Positions 27,248 through 35,120 of a DNA stretch of 64,000 bases are shown piece by piece. The stretch is from positions 52,978 to 116,977 of the forward strand of contig CAIMWI010000036.1 of assembly GCA_903845215.1 (NCBI GenBank), read 5' to 3'. Origin of the DNA: an uncultured Rhodobacterales bacterium. GTDB taxonomy: Bacteria > Pseudomonadota > Alphaproteobacteria > Rhodobacterales > Rhodobacteraceae. Positions within the stretch are counted from its first letter, which is position 1. Each line of letters starts with the position of its first letter. Made by a program: the position numbers and the translations under genes. The notes beneath the pieces were generated by a model. The model was given only the letters and a program-made list of their open reading frames with translations. It ran no database searches and was not told the origin of the DNA.

Positions 27248-28003
27248 ATGAGCATCTCTCGTTTTGATTTAACCGGACGGCGTGCGTTGATCACAGGGTC
27301 GTCGCAGGGCATCGGTTTTGCCTTGGCGAAAGGCTTGGCTGCGGGCGGAGCGCAGGTGGTGCTGAACGGGCGTGACGCCACAAAATTGGCGGCGGCGGTG
27401 GCACAGATCGACGGCGCCTTGGCCCTGCCCTTCGATGCCACCCAGCACGCACAGGTGCGCGCAGCGGTGGATGGCTTTGAGGCGGACATTGGCCCCATTG
27501 ACATCTTGATCAACAACGCTGGCATGCAGCACCGCGCCCCGCTTGAAGATTTTCCGCCCGAAGCCTTTGATGCCTTGCTGCAAACCAACATCGCCAGTGT
27601 CTTTCATGTGGGCCAAGCCGTGGCGCGGCATATGATCGCGCGGCGGCGGGGCAAGATTATCAATATCGCATCGGTGCAAACGGCGCTCGCCCGGCCTTCG
27701 ATAGCACCTTATACAGCGACCAAAGGGGCGGTGGGGAATCTGACCAAAGGGATGGCGACCGATTGGGCCAAACATGGGCTGAATTGCAACGCCATCGCGC
27801 CGGGCTATTTTGACACGCCGTTGAACGCGGCACTTGTGGCGGACCCGGCCTTTTCGACTTGGCTTGAAAAGCGCACGCCTGCGGGCCGCTGGGGGCGGGT
27901 TGAGGAATTGGTGGGTGCGGCGATCTTTCTAGCGTCAGAGGCATCTTCCTTCGTGAACGGGCATATTCTGTACGTCGACGGGGGGATCACGGCCTCTTTA
28001 TGA
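27248..28003 (+). CDS. SDR-family gluconate 5-dehydrogenase
   Basis: 251 aa short-chain dehydrogenase. It has the NAD(P) motif TGSSQGIGFALAKG, the NNAG motif (LINNAGMQHRAPLEDF), the catalytic Ser region (NIASVQTALARPS) and YTATKGAVGNL with the catalytic Tyr-Lys. The sequence resembles IdnO/Gno, which interconverts 5-ketogluconate and gluconate. Gluconokinase follows with an ATGA overlap, which supports a gluconate pathway feeding 6-phosphogluconate. AAGGGGGG precedes the ATG at 27248. It is divergent from the 2-hydroxyacid dehydrogenase gene. Confidence 0.85.
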   Translation: MSISRFDLTGRRALITGSSQGIGFALAKGLAAGGAQVVLNGRDATKLAAAVAQIDGALALPFDATQHAQVRAAVDGFEADIGPIDILINNAGMQHRAPLEDFPPEAFDALLQTNIASVFHVGQAVARHMIARRRGKIINIASVQTALARPSIAPYTATKGAVGNLTKGMATDWAKHGLNCNAIAPGYFDTPLNAALVADPAFSTWLEKRTPAGRWGRVEELVGAAIFLASEASSFVNGHILYVDGGITASL

Positions 28004-28488
28004 CGCTGCGCTTGGTCATCATGGGGGTGTCGGGCTGTGGCAAATCCTCGGTCGGGGTCGGGCTTGCCACAGAGTTGGGGCTGATTTACCGCGATGGTGA
28101 TGATCTGCATCCGCTGGAAAATGTCGCCAAGATGCGGGCAGGTGTGGCGTTGAATGATGCGGACCGCTGGCCATGGCTGGACAGGGTTGGATGGATTTTA
28201 AAGACCCAAGCTCCTGTGGTCGTGGGGTGTTCCGCCCTCAAACGCGCCTACCGCGACCGCATTCGCGCCGCTGCGGGCGGGTCTGTGTGCTTTGTGCATT
28301 TGGCCGGAAGTAAAGACGTCATAGCCGGGCGCATGGCGCAACGGCAGGGCCATTACATGCCGCTTTCCCTGCTGGACAGCCAGTTTGCCGCCCTTGAACC
28401 CCCCGGGGCAGAGGAGAAGGCGATCAGCGTTTCCATTGACCAACCCTTGAACGTAATTGTCGCCGCAATCATGCGCCATTTAACCTGA
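28000..28488 (+). CDS. gntK: Gluconokinase
   Basis: 162 aa, a small P-loop kinase of the GntK/IdnK type. The Walker A motif GVSGCGKSSVGVGLA is near residue 8. The substrate-binding DGDDLHPLENVAKMRAG is diagnostic, and LADRIAGRMAQRQGHYMP-like conserved segments near the C-terminus fit (here VIAGRMAQRQGHYMPLSLLDSQ). It phosphorylates gluconate to 6-phosphogluconate for the Entner-Doudoroff or pentose phosphate route. It overlaps the dehydrogenase stop by four bases, so the two are translationally coupled. No gluconate transporter is adjacent. Confidence 0.93.
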   Translation: MTLRLVIMGVSGCGKSSVGVGLATELGLIYRDGDDLHPLENVAKMRAGVALNDADRWPWLDRVGWILKTQAPVVVGCSALKRAYRDRIRAAAGGSVCFVHLAGSKDVIAGRMAQRQGHYMPLSLLDSQFAALEPPGAEEKAISVSIDQPLNVIVAAIMRHLT

Positions 28489-28524
28489 CGACCTGTTTGT
28501 CGTGATCAGGATTTTTGCCCTTTC

Positions 28525-28544
28525 ATATTTACTTCCCTGAATAT
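28525..28544. promoter_or_regulatory. Candidate SqrR/BigR-type operator ATATTT-N8-GAATAT
   Basis: The imperfect inverted repeat ATATTT ACTTCCCT GAATAT lies 32 bases before the ArsR-family gene. ATTC-N8-GAAT-type half-sites are described for SqrR/BigR regulators, as I recall. Autoregulation would fit; this is inference from motif and position. Confidence 0.5.
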
Positions 28545-28576
28545 AAACTTTCACATCGGCCTCATATGGGTTCCTT

Positions 28577-28930
28577 ATGCCAACCACCGACACTGCCACC
28601 ATCCGCTTTGATCCCAATGGCCAGCCCGAGGCCCTGCGGCGCGCAGTCGCTTTTCTTAAGGTGCTTGGGCATGAGGGGCGACTGGAACTGCTGTGTCATA
28701 TGATCGACGGCGCGCAAAGCGTGGGCGCGCTGACCCAAGCGCTAGGGTCTTCGCAACCTGCAGTGTCCCAACACCTGATGCGCTTGCGTGCCGAGGGATT
28801 GGTTCGCACTGAGCGGCGCGGAAAGACGGTGCTTTATTCCATCGCTGCACCCGAGATGGCAACGGTTCTATCCGCACTGCGGGATGCGTTTTGCACCGTG
28901 CCAAGCACCACCAGCCTAGGCGTGGTCTAA
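28577..28930 (+). CDS. ArsR/SmtB-family regulator, SqrR/BigR-like persulfide sensor candidate
   Basis: 117 aa winged-helix repressor. The recognition helix region is SQPAVSQHLMRLRAEGLV and the wing is RTERRGKTVLYSI. Two cysteines, Cys40 (ELLCHMIDG) and Cys106 (DAFCT), are spaced as in SqrR of Rhodobacter capsulatus (Cys41/Cys107), which form a tetrasulfide link on sulfide exposure. There are no ArsR-type CXC metal ligands in the DNA-binding helix. No sulfide oxidation gene is adjacent, so its target may be itself or distant. Its stop overlaps that of the convergent kinase gene. The Shine-Dalgarno is weak. Confidence 0.8.
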   Translation: MPTTDTATIRFDPNGQPEALRRAVAFLKVLGHEGRLELLCHMIDGAQSVGALTQALGSSQPAVSQHLMRLRAEGLVRTERRGKTVLYSIAAPEMATVLSALRDAFCTVPSTTSLGVV

Positions 28931-31479
28931 CTGGGCAGGTCCAAGTCCAAAATCGCGGCCTCTGTCTGATCCCATAAATCGTGAACCTGCGCTGTGATCA
29001 ACTTTGCAGCCTTGGCTTCGTGGCCGTTGCGGCACAACTCTTCGGCCGATGCGTAAAGCTGTCGCAAAGCAGGCGCGCCGATCATAGCGCAAACCCCGGC
29101 ACCTTCATGGCAGATCGGCATCAGATCAGCCAACTTGTCTGGCGCACAAGCCGCCAAAAGGCGCGCCTGAAAGGCAGGGGCGTCAGCGCGAAAGCGGGCC
29201 AACATGCGGGCCAGACCGGCAGACCCCAAGCCATCACGCAGGTCATCTATCCGGGCAGGGCTTATGGCCAGCACTTTGGCGGTCACCTCGGGTTCTGTTA
29301 TCTGGTCATCGCCCAACAATGACTTTGCAAGGTTGCCAAAAGAGATGGGCTTGGTCAGGCAGCCATCCATTCCGGCTTTCTGAAACCGCTTTAAGTCTGC
29401 GGGCATGGAATGGGCGGTGACGGCTAAGATCCGGCTGCCCGTTGATTGGCCGTCCTCGCGGATAAGGGCGGTCGCGGCCAAGCCGTCCATGACGGGCATA
29501 GAAATATCCATCAAGATAACATCGAACGGATGCGCGCGTGCGGCTTCCATGCCCTGACGACCATCTGTGGCCATGGTGACACGGTGGCCCATCTGGTGCA
29601 GCATTTCTTCCAAGACGATGCGGTTGGTGGCATTATCTTCAACCACCAGCACATCCATCGGATCCATTGACTGGGGAGCCTGCGGCTTGGGCATGTCGCT
29701 TTGCTTGGGCGTGCTGGCTATCGCCAAGGGCAAACGCATCCAAAAGCAACTGCCCTCGCCCAATTCACTTTCAACCCCAACGTCGCCGCCCATCGCTTGG
29801 GCCAATCTGCGCGCAATGGCCAAGCCCAATCCTGTGCCGCCACTGGTGCGCACCAGCGACTGATCCAGCATGACAAAATCTTCGAAGATCTTCGCCTGAT
29901 CACCTTCGGCAATACCAATGCCCGTGTCGATGACCCGAACCTCTACATCCAAAAAGGCGTCCTTGCGGTGCTGCGCCTCGATCTCGAGGGTGATCTGGCC
30001 ACCATCGGTAAATTTCAGCGCATTCGTTAGAAAGTTTTGGATGATCTGGCTAATGCGGAAATAATCTCCGACCAGTCGCGGCAATGGGCCCAAAGGTTTG
30101 ACGACCACTTTTGTGCCCTTTTGAATGGCCAAGTGGCGCAGGCCGACAACAAGATCTTCGACCAAGGCCGTCATGTCGAACTGTTCTTCCGCAAGGTGCA
30201 TTTTACCCGCATCAGCCTTTGAGATGTCTAAGACATCATTGGCGTGGCGCAACAACTGCCGCGCCGAGGATTGCGCTAGGTCTAAAAAGCGCACCTGTTT
30301 GGCATTGTCTGTCATGCCTGCGGCAATCTCAAGCGCGGCCATCACGCCGTTCAGGGGGGTGCGCATTTCATGGCTCATCACAGCCATGAAGTTGGTCTTT
30401 GACTTCTCTGCCGCCATGGCCGCATCGCGGGCCTGAACCAAGGCAGCCTCTGCTTGGACACGATCAGAAATGTCGCGCAGAAAAGCGATGAAAATCATGC
30501 CTTCGGCCGTATTGTGGCTTGCCACGGCCAGTTCTAGCGGAAACTCTGCCCCCCCTTTGCGCATGCCTGTCATCTGAAAGCGGCCAGAGTTGGCATCTTG
30601 AAGCAAGCCGTCCGTCTTGATCTGCGACATCATGGCTGAATAAGGCGCCCGCGCCGTGGGTGGCATGATCAAATGCTCAAGATCGCCACCAATCGCCTCT
30701 TGCCGACTATACCCGAAATTGACAGCGGCAGCATTGTTGAAATCCAACACCTTGCCTTTTTCATCTGTCACGATGATTGCATCCAACGATGTTTCAACCG
30801 TGGCCGCAAAGCGCGAAGACAGGCGCACGGTTTGATCAGCCAAACGCATGGCCTGCCGGTTCAACCAAAGCACCAGTGCCGACAGCGTCGCCAAAGCCGT
30901 GATAACAATTGCCCCCGCCCAGGCGGCCCGCTGCACCAAGGCGGTAAAGGCCGCGCGGCGCTCGTCGGCCATGGCTGCATACCGTGTGATCAGTTGGATG
31001 AGCAAGGCACGCAGTTCCAAGCGCAACTTGCTGGCCTCGGCGTCGATCTGGCGCAGGGCGGCGCGCAATTCCAGATCAGAGGAATCGATCAATGGGGTCG
31101 TTTGGTCGAGGAATTCTTCCACCTTCGTGTCCAATTTGGCCACGATTTCGCCCCTGTCGAGGGCGACAAAAATCTTCCCTTTAAGGATAGACTGAAAGCG
31201 GCTGTAAAGCAGATCATATCGTTTGCGCAGTTCGGTCAAAGGGGCTTCGGGCTGAAGCGCCATGATTCCGACCTCGGCCTGAAAGCGAACAAGATCCACT
31301 TCAATTTGGGCCACATTAAAATGGATGTTATCAATCGCCTCTTGCCGATAGGTCTTCATCTCGGTTTGAAGCCGCAGCCACAAGACCGCAACAACGCACA
31401 TCGATATGGCCGCCAAAACAATGATCGCAGGCTTTAGCCTTTGAAGGGCGCGTGTCCAGAACGCAGGTTTCTTGACCAT
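28927..31479 (-). CDS. Hybrid sensor histidine kinase with periplasmic domain, PAS, HisKA, HATPase, receiver and Hpt
   Basis: 850 aa from the ATG at 31479; an alternative TTG lies at 31506. One membrane helix near residues 18-38, a helical periplasmic region of about 140 residues and a second helix near 180-200 frame a sensor domain. A PAS domain (ATVETSLDAIIVTDEKGKVLDFN) is followed by the H-box SHEMRTPLNG, an ATPase domain (VIDTGIGIAEGD, GTGLGLAIARRL), a receiver (VILMDISMPVMDG) and a C-terminal Hpt-like helix bundle with ICHEGAG. A phosphorelay to the LuxR-type regulator upstream is likely. The pterin-binding-like periplasmic gene lies 16 bases upstream. Confidence 0.9.
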   Translation of the reverse strand: MVKKPAFWTRALQRLKPAIIVLAAISMCVVAVLWLRLQTEMKTYRQEAIDNIHFNVAQIEVDLVRFQAEVGIMALQPEAPLTELRKRYDLLYSRFQSILKGKIFVALDRGEIVAKLDTKVEEFLDQTTPLIDSSDLELRAALRQIDAEASKLRLELRALLIQLITRYAAMADERRAAFTALVQRAAWAGAIVITALATLSALVLWLNRQAMRLADQTVRLSSRFAATVETSLDAIIVTDEKGKVLDFNNAAAVNFGYSRQEAIGGDLEHLIMPPTARAPYSAMMSQIKTDGLLQDANSGRFQMTGMRKGGAEFPLELAVASHNTAEGMIFIAFLRDISDRVQAEAALVQARDAAMAAEKSKTNFMAVMSHEMRTPLNGVMAALEIAAGMTDNAKQVRFLDLAQSSARQLLRHANDVLDISKADAGKMHLAEEQFDMTALVEDLVVGLRHLAIQKGTKVVVKPLGPLPRLVGDYFRISQIIQNFLTNALKFTDGGQITLEIEAQHRKDAFLDVEVRVIDTGIGIAEGDQAKIFEDFVMLDQSLVRTSGGTGLGLAIARRLAQAMGGDVGVESELGEGSCFWMRLPLAIASTPKQSDMPKPQAPQSMDPMDVLVVEDNATNRIVLEEMLHQMGHRVTMATDGRQGMEAARAHPFDVILMDISMPVMDGLAATALIREDGQSTGSRILAVTAHSMPADLKRFQKAGMDGCLTKPISFGNLAKSLLGDDQITEPEVTAKVLAISPARIDDLRDGLGSAGLARMLARFRADAPAFQARLLAACAPDKLADLMPICHEGAGVCAMIGAPALRQLYASAEELCRNGHEAKAAKLITAQVHDLWDQTEAAILDLDLPS

Positions 31480-31495
31480 GGGTTGGGGTTCGGGG

Positions 31496-32019
31496 CTAGT
31501 TGCCAAATTCTATCCGCGCGATCTGCCAGACCGAATGTGCATAGGTTTCTTCGGTTTGATACTCTGCGTTATCATCAAAAGGATAGATCAACCAAAGCGG
31601 CCCTTTGTCACGAATGGAGATCAACTCTCCATCCTTCAAAAACGCCAACATGGGACCATCATCTTTGGCATCTGTGATGGGGATCGAGTTGGTATAATCA
31701 TCCAAAGCGGTGATTGTGACGGTTGTGCCGGTTGCCCCCACGGCGGCGATAAAGTCTTTCAGCAAAACACCCTGAAACGTGGCCTTAGCCTCGGTCCATG
31801 GGGTTGAAGTGGTAAAGCTATGCTGCGGCAATGATTTCAGTTGGTCTAAGTCCAGCACCAATCCATCCGCCGAATTGGTGGCCGTGATAGCGCCACGCAC
31901 CGTCACAATCGGCGTACCCTGAGCGGGCGCATAAAAGTCAGCTTTTGCCCAAGCCGATGACAAGGTTGGCAAAAAATACAGGTCAAGAGTACCGAGAAAA
32001 TACAGACGAAACGAGACAT
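31496..32019 (-). CDS. Periplasmic SUOX/pterin-binding-fold protein (PruR-like), apparent frameshift in signal peptide
   Basis: The mature part resembles the oxidoreductase molybdopterin-binding (SUOX) fold: IVTVRGAITATN, FQGVLLKDFIAAVG, LDDYTNSIPITDAKDDGPMLA and DKGPLWLIYPFDDN. There is no conserved cysteine to ligate molybdenum, so it is more likely a pterin-binding or sensory protein than an enzyme. PruR of Agrobacterium, which controls the GGDEF-EAL protein DcpA, is the known parallel. The ATG at 32019 (GAGGAAG upstream) encodes MSRFVCIFSVLLTCIF, but a run of six A on the plus strand (31971-31976) shifts the frame. With seven it reads on as LPTLSSAWAKADFYAP, a normal signal peptide, giving about 174 aa. 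It lies between the regulator and the kinase. Confidence 0.7.
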
Positions 32020-32123
32020 TTCAAACTTCCTCGCGCGCATTGGAATGCCTCATTGGTAGCATAACTATTTGGTCTGTAGCCCCATTCGGATGGATAGGCT
32101 TGTACTTCTTGGGATAGATTGGG

Positions 32124-32137
32124 TATCCTTTAGGGTA
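32124..32137. promoter_or_regulatory. Candidate LuxR/NarL-type site TACCCTAAAGGATA before the PruR-like gene
   Basis: On the minus strand this reads TACCCTAAAGGATA, an imperfect palindrome about 105 bases upstream of the PruR-like ATG and just after the regulator stop. A near-identical TACCCTAATGGGTA occurs at 33203-33216. NarL-family regulators bind TAC-starting heptamers, so the cluster's own regulator is the obvious candidate. Confidence 0.4.
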
Positions 32138-32140
32138 GGC

Positions 32141-32755
32141 CTAGTAAAGCCCTGCCTCTTTGGCGATCATCGCGGCATGGGTGCGATTCTTGGCCGCGAT
32201 TTTGCGGTACAAGGTCTTGATGTGCAGCTTCACTGTCACTTCTTGCAGTTCAAGTTCGCGGGCGATCTCTTTGTTGGCAAGACCACGGCACAGACGCTTA
32301 AGAACATCCAGTTCGCGGGCAGTCAATTGGGCCCCTGCAACCGTGACGGGGGTTGTGTCGCGTTCAGTCATTAAACTGATCGGGGCATAGACTTCTCCGG
32401 CGGCCATAAAGCGCACTGCGGCCACCAGCGAACGTGTGGACATGGTCTTGGGCAAGAAACCGGCCGCGCCCTCGGACAGGGCCTGTTCGGCGATCGCCCG
32501 TGGTGCGGTGCCCGAGATAATGGCGACCGGCTTTGTGCCCTGTTGCTTTTTCATAGCGGCCAAACCCGCCAATCCGTTCATTCCGGGCATCATGTAGTCC
32601 AACAGCACCAGATCAAACGCCCCCATGCTGCGCACAAGATCAAGGGCGGCGGGAAAATCGCGTGCAACTTCGACGGTCAGCCCGTCCTCCTGCCCCAGGA
32701 AAGCGGCAATGGTGTCACGGACCAATTCCTGATCGTCAGCAAGCAATATACGCAT
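32141..32755 (-). CDS. NarL/FixJ (LuxR)-family response regulator
   Basis: 204 aa. The receiver begins MRILLADDQELVRDTIAAFLG, and the phospho-acceptor Asp is in LVLLDYMMPGMNG near residue 54. The C-terminal LuxR helix-turn-helix is LTARELDVLKRLCRGLANKEIARELELQEVTVKLHIKTLYRKI. It is same-strand with, and upstream of, the PruR-like protein and the hybrid kinase, so it is the probable output of their phosphorelay. Candidate binding motifs occur on both sides of it. Its 5' side faces a 590-base non-coding stretch. Confidence 0.93.
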   Translation of the reverse strand: MRILLADDQELVRDTIAAFLGQEDGLTVEVARDFPAALDLVRSMGAFDLVLLDYMMPGMNGLAGLAAMKKQQGTKPVAIISGTAPRAIAEQALSEGAAGFLPKTMSTRSLVAAVRFMAAGEVYAPISLMTERDTTPVTVAGAQLTARELDVLKRLCRGLANKEIARELELQEVTVKLHIKTLYRKIAAKNRTHAAMIAKEAGLY

Positions 32756-33348
32756 TCTTTCCTCAATCTGATAACCACTTAGAAACAGTATCGGCGCCCT
32801 TCAAAGAACCAACATGGCCCGAAGTTCCCAATAGGCAATGGGAATACTCCCCAAGAATAGGCCTGTCACCGACAAACAGTGAACCTTGCAACTTTCGCAT
32901 AAACTTCGCCCGATTGGGTGGGCCGCGCCTAGGTTTTGCTGTCCTAAACAGCCCATTGTCGCGATGATCACCCCGGTAAAGATGGGGCGCAGTGTCGATG
33001 CATGGATCGCCTAGGCCTTGGCTAGGTAAAATGTTCGACAAACACTTTGTCATCGCGTTTCGCAGCACCCTAGAAAATCCGCACAACGCACAAATGGACA
33101 AGGCGCGCCGGTCGTTGGTTTTCGCAGTCGTTCAAACTTCAGCCTTCGCCATAAGTCGTGATCCTGTTTGAGTTTCCAAAGGTCAAACCCAACGCCGAGA
33201 ACTACCCTAATGGGTACTCCCTAAAGAGTCTAGCTTGGGATTGCGGCAGTTCACACGGAAAAAATGACATCACTGGCGGTTGCCCCTTGGGATCGCGCCC
33301 TGAAGACTATAACCTGTGTCAAAACAACGGCCGTCGGAGAATGTTGGC
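32756..33348. other. 593-base non-coding region with repeated TAC-type motifs
   Basis: No supported gene is seen on either strand; the short track ORFs here have no ribosome-binding site or recognisable motif. The region contains TACTCCCCAAGAATA (32845-32859), the inverted repeat GCCTAGGCCTTGGCTAGGT near 33010, and the overlapping pair TACCCTAATGGGTA / TACTCCCTAAAGAGTC (33203-33230). It separates the response regulator from the MFS gene and probably holds promoters for both. Confidence 0.6.
33203..33230. promoter_or_regulatory. Overlapping motifs TACCCTAATGGGTA and TACTCCCTAAAGAGTC
   Basis: A near-perfect palindrome (33203-33216) shares two bases with a second similar motif (33215-33230). 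They lie about 120-145 bases before the MFS ATG, a plausible activator position. They resemble the motif at 32124-32137 next to the two-component cluster, hinting that the transporter belongs to the same regulon. Confidence 0.4.
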
Positions 33349-34569
33349 ATGCACCACCCCAGGGTCAGCCTTTACGCCGCGATGTTGGCCGCAACCGGCA
33401 TTCCGCTTTACATACACCTACCGCAGTTTGCCTCGGTCAATCTTGGGATGGGGTTGGGCACGATCGGCTTGATTTTGTTGGTGATCCGCCTGATAGATTT
33501 GGTACAAGATCCGGTGATCGGCTGGGCGATTGACCGTTGGCCCAAGGCGCAAGCAGCCTTTGCAATGACGGCGGCGGCGGGTTTGGCGGTGGGGTATCCT
33601 GTGCTGTTTTCCCTTAAGCCGGGGCCCTTTTTGACCGCGCAAATCATGGTGGTTTTGGCGCTGTTGTTTGCGGCCTATAGTTTGGGGTCGATCTTGCTTT
33701 ATGGCCGCAGCGCTACGTTGGCGTTACGGGCAGAACCCGACGCGCTGATGACGCTGGCGGCGTACCGCGAGGGGGGAATGTTGGCGGGCGTTCTTTTGGC
33801 TGCAAGTGCGCCTGCGGTTCTGGTCGGATTGGGGGCCAGCGCACAGGGCTATCCGGCCTTTGGCATCGCGCTGGGGCTTTTGGCTGTGATCACCGGTTTT
33901 GTCACGCGCCCTCTTTGGCGGCGGCCCGCGATCTTGGGCGGGGCTTTGTCGTTGGCGGGCTTGGGCCAAGCCGGTGCCTTGCGTCTTTTGGGGCTTGCCT
34001 TGGTGAACAGTTTACCCGTGGCCCTGACCTCGACCCTGTTTTTGTTTTTTGTGGAAGATCGCTTGCAACTGCCCGGCAAGGCAGGGCTTTTGCTGACGCT
34101 TTTCTTTCTGTGTGCCGGGGCAAGCGTTCCGCTGTGGCTGGGCATAAGAAAACGGATTGGGGCCAAGATGACCCTTTTGATCGCCATGCCGCTTGCAATC
34201 GCCTGCTTTGCCGGATCAGCCTTTTTGGCACCGGGTGACTTTGTGGCGTTTGCTGTCATCTGTGCTGCATCGGGTGCGGCCCTTGGGGCAGACACGGTTT
34301 TGCTGCCAGCCATGTTTTCAGTGGTGCTGACACGCGCGGGGCTTCAGGCCTCTTTGGCCTTTGGCATCTGGGCTTTTGCGGGAAAACTGGGGCTCGCGCT
34401 GGCGGCCTTTGCCGTGATGCCGATCCTGCAGTGGAACGGCTTTGTTCCCGGACAGATCAACAGCGCCTCTGCCTTGACAACACTGACCTTGGCCTATGCT
34501 GTCGTGCCATGCTTTTTGAAACTGGGCGCGCTGGCGATGGTGCTGCGGCTGAAAGATGGCGATGGCTAA
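33349..34569 (+). CDS. MFS transporter of the GPH sugar:cation symporter type
   Basis: 406 aa with about 12 hydrophobic segments. LILLVIRLIDLVQDPVIGWAIDRWPKAQ near residue 45 matches the conserved Arg/Asp/Pro pattern of the GPH (MelB-like, MFS_2) family, which couples sugar uptake to cations. The substrate cannot be told. The ATG at 33349 (MHHPRVSLYAAMLAATG) has GGAGA eight bases upstream; the track's GTG at 33316 is less likely. A VOC-family gene is convergent with it 14 bases away. Confidence 0.8.
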   Translation: MHHPRVSLYAAMLAATGIPLYIHLPQFASVNLGMGLGTIGLILLVIRLIDLVQDPVIGWAIDRWPKAQAAFAMTAAAGLAVGYPVLFSLKPGPFLTAQIMVVLALLFAAYSLGSILLYGRSATLALRAEPDALMTLAAYREGGMLAGVLLAASAPAVLVGLGASAQGYPAFGIALGLLAVITGFVTRPLWRRPAILGGALSLAGLGQAGALRLLGLALVNSLPVALTSTLFLFFVEDRLQLPGKAGLLLTLFFLCAGASVPLWLGIRKRIGAKMTLLIAMPLAIACFAGSAFLAPGDFVAFAVICAASGAALGADTVLLPAMFSVVLTRAGLQASLAFGIWAFAGKLGLALAAFAVMPILQWNGFVPGQINSASALTTLTLAYAVVPCFLKLGALAMVLRLKDGDG

Positions 34570-34583
34570 GGGGGACGCCCCCC

Positions 34584-35000
34584 TTACCAGTCAATCTCGC
34601 GGTCACCACCGACAAATTGGGCGCTTTTTTCAGTATACTGGAATAATTCCACCAAACTGCCCGAAGGATCTTTCAGCCAAGCCTGCCAAGTGTCGTCGCA
34701 GCCATATTTCGGTGCAGTCACCTCTATGCCCTTGGCGCGAAGTTCGGCGACACAGGCCACCAGATCCTCGACCTCAAGGCACAGGTGGTTGACTTGACCG
34801 GATCGGGCAATCGGCGCCTCGTCGTGCAAGAACACCTCTATAAAGGTACGCGCGCCGCACGAAAGGTATAGCCCGACCCAAGCGCCGTTCTTCAAAAAGT
34901 TAAAGCACTTCGTCAGACCCAAGCCACCAACATAGAAGTTTTCTGCCTGTGCCAGATCATGGCTAAACACGCATGCATGCGCCAATTGCTTGGTGATCAT
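34584..35000 (-). CDS. VOC-superfamily protein (glyoxalase/dioxygenase-like)
   Basis: 138 aa. The vicinal-oxygen-chelate pattern is visible: HACVFSHDLAQAENFYVGGLGLT at the N-terminus with the first His ligand, VNHLCLEVEDLVACVAELRAKGIEV in the middle, and WLKDPSGSLVELFQYTEKS with the C-terminal Glu ligand. Family members isomerise, cleave or bind small molecules through a divalent metal. The actual substrate is unknown. GGGGGATAAG precedes the ATG. Neither neighbour gives a clear pathway. Confidence 0.75.
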   Translation of the reverse strand: MITKQLAHACVFSHDLAQAENFYVGGLGLTKCFNFLKNGAWVGLYLSCGARTFIEVFLHDEAPIARSGQVNHLCLEVEDLVACVAELRAKGIEVTAPKYGCDDTWQAWLKDPSGSLVELFQYTEKSAQFVGGDREIDW

Positions 35001-35120
35001 CTTATCCCCCTACCAAACCCGTGGTTCACCCTAACGCCAACACAGCCATCTTGCCACAAAAAGTGGCGTGCAATCCTGCTGGCCGGGGCTGGATATAAGG
35101 GCTTAGACCGCCTGCGCCCT

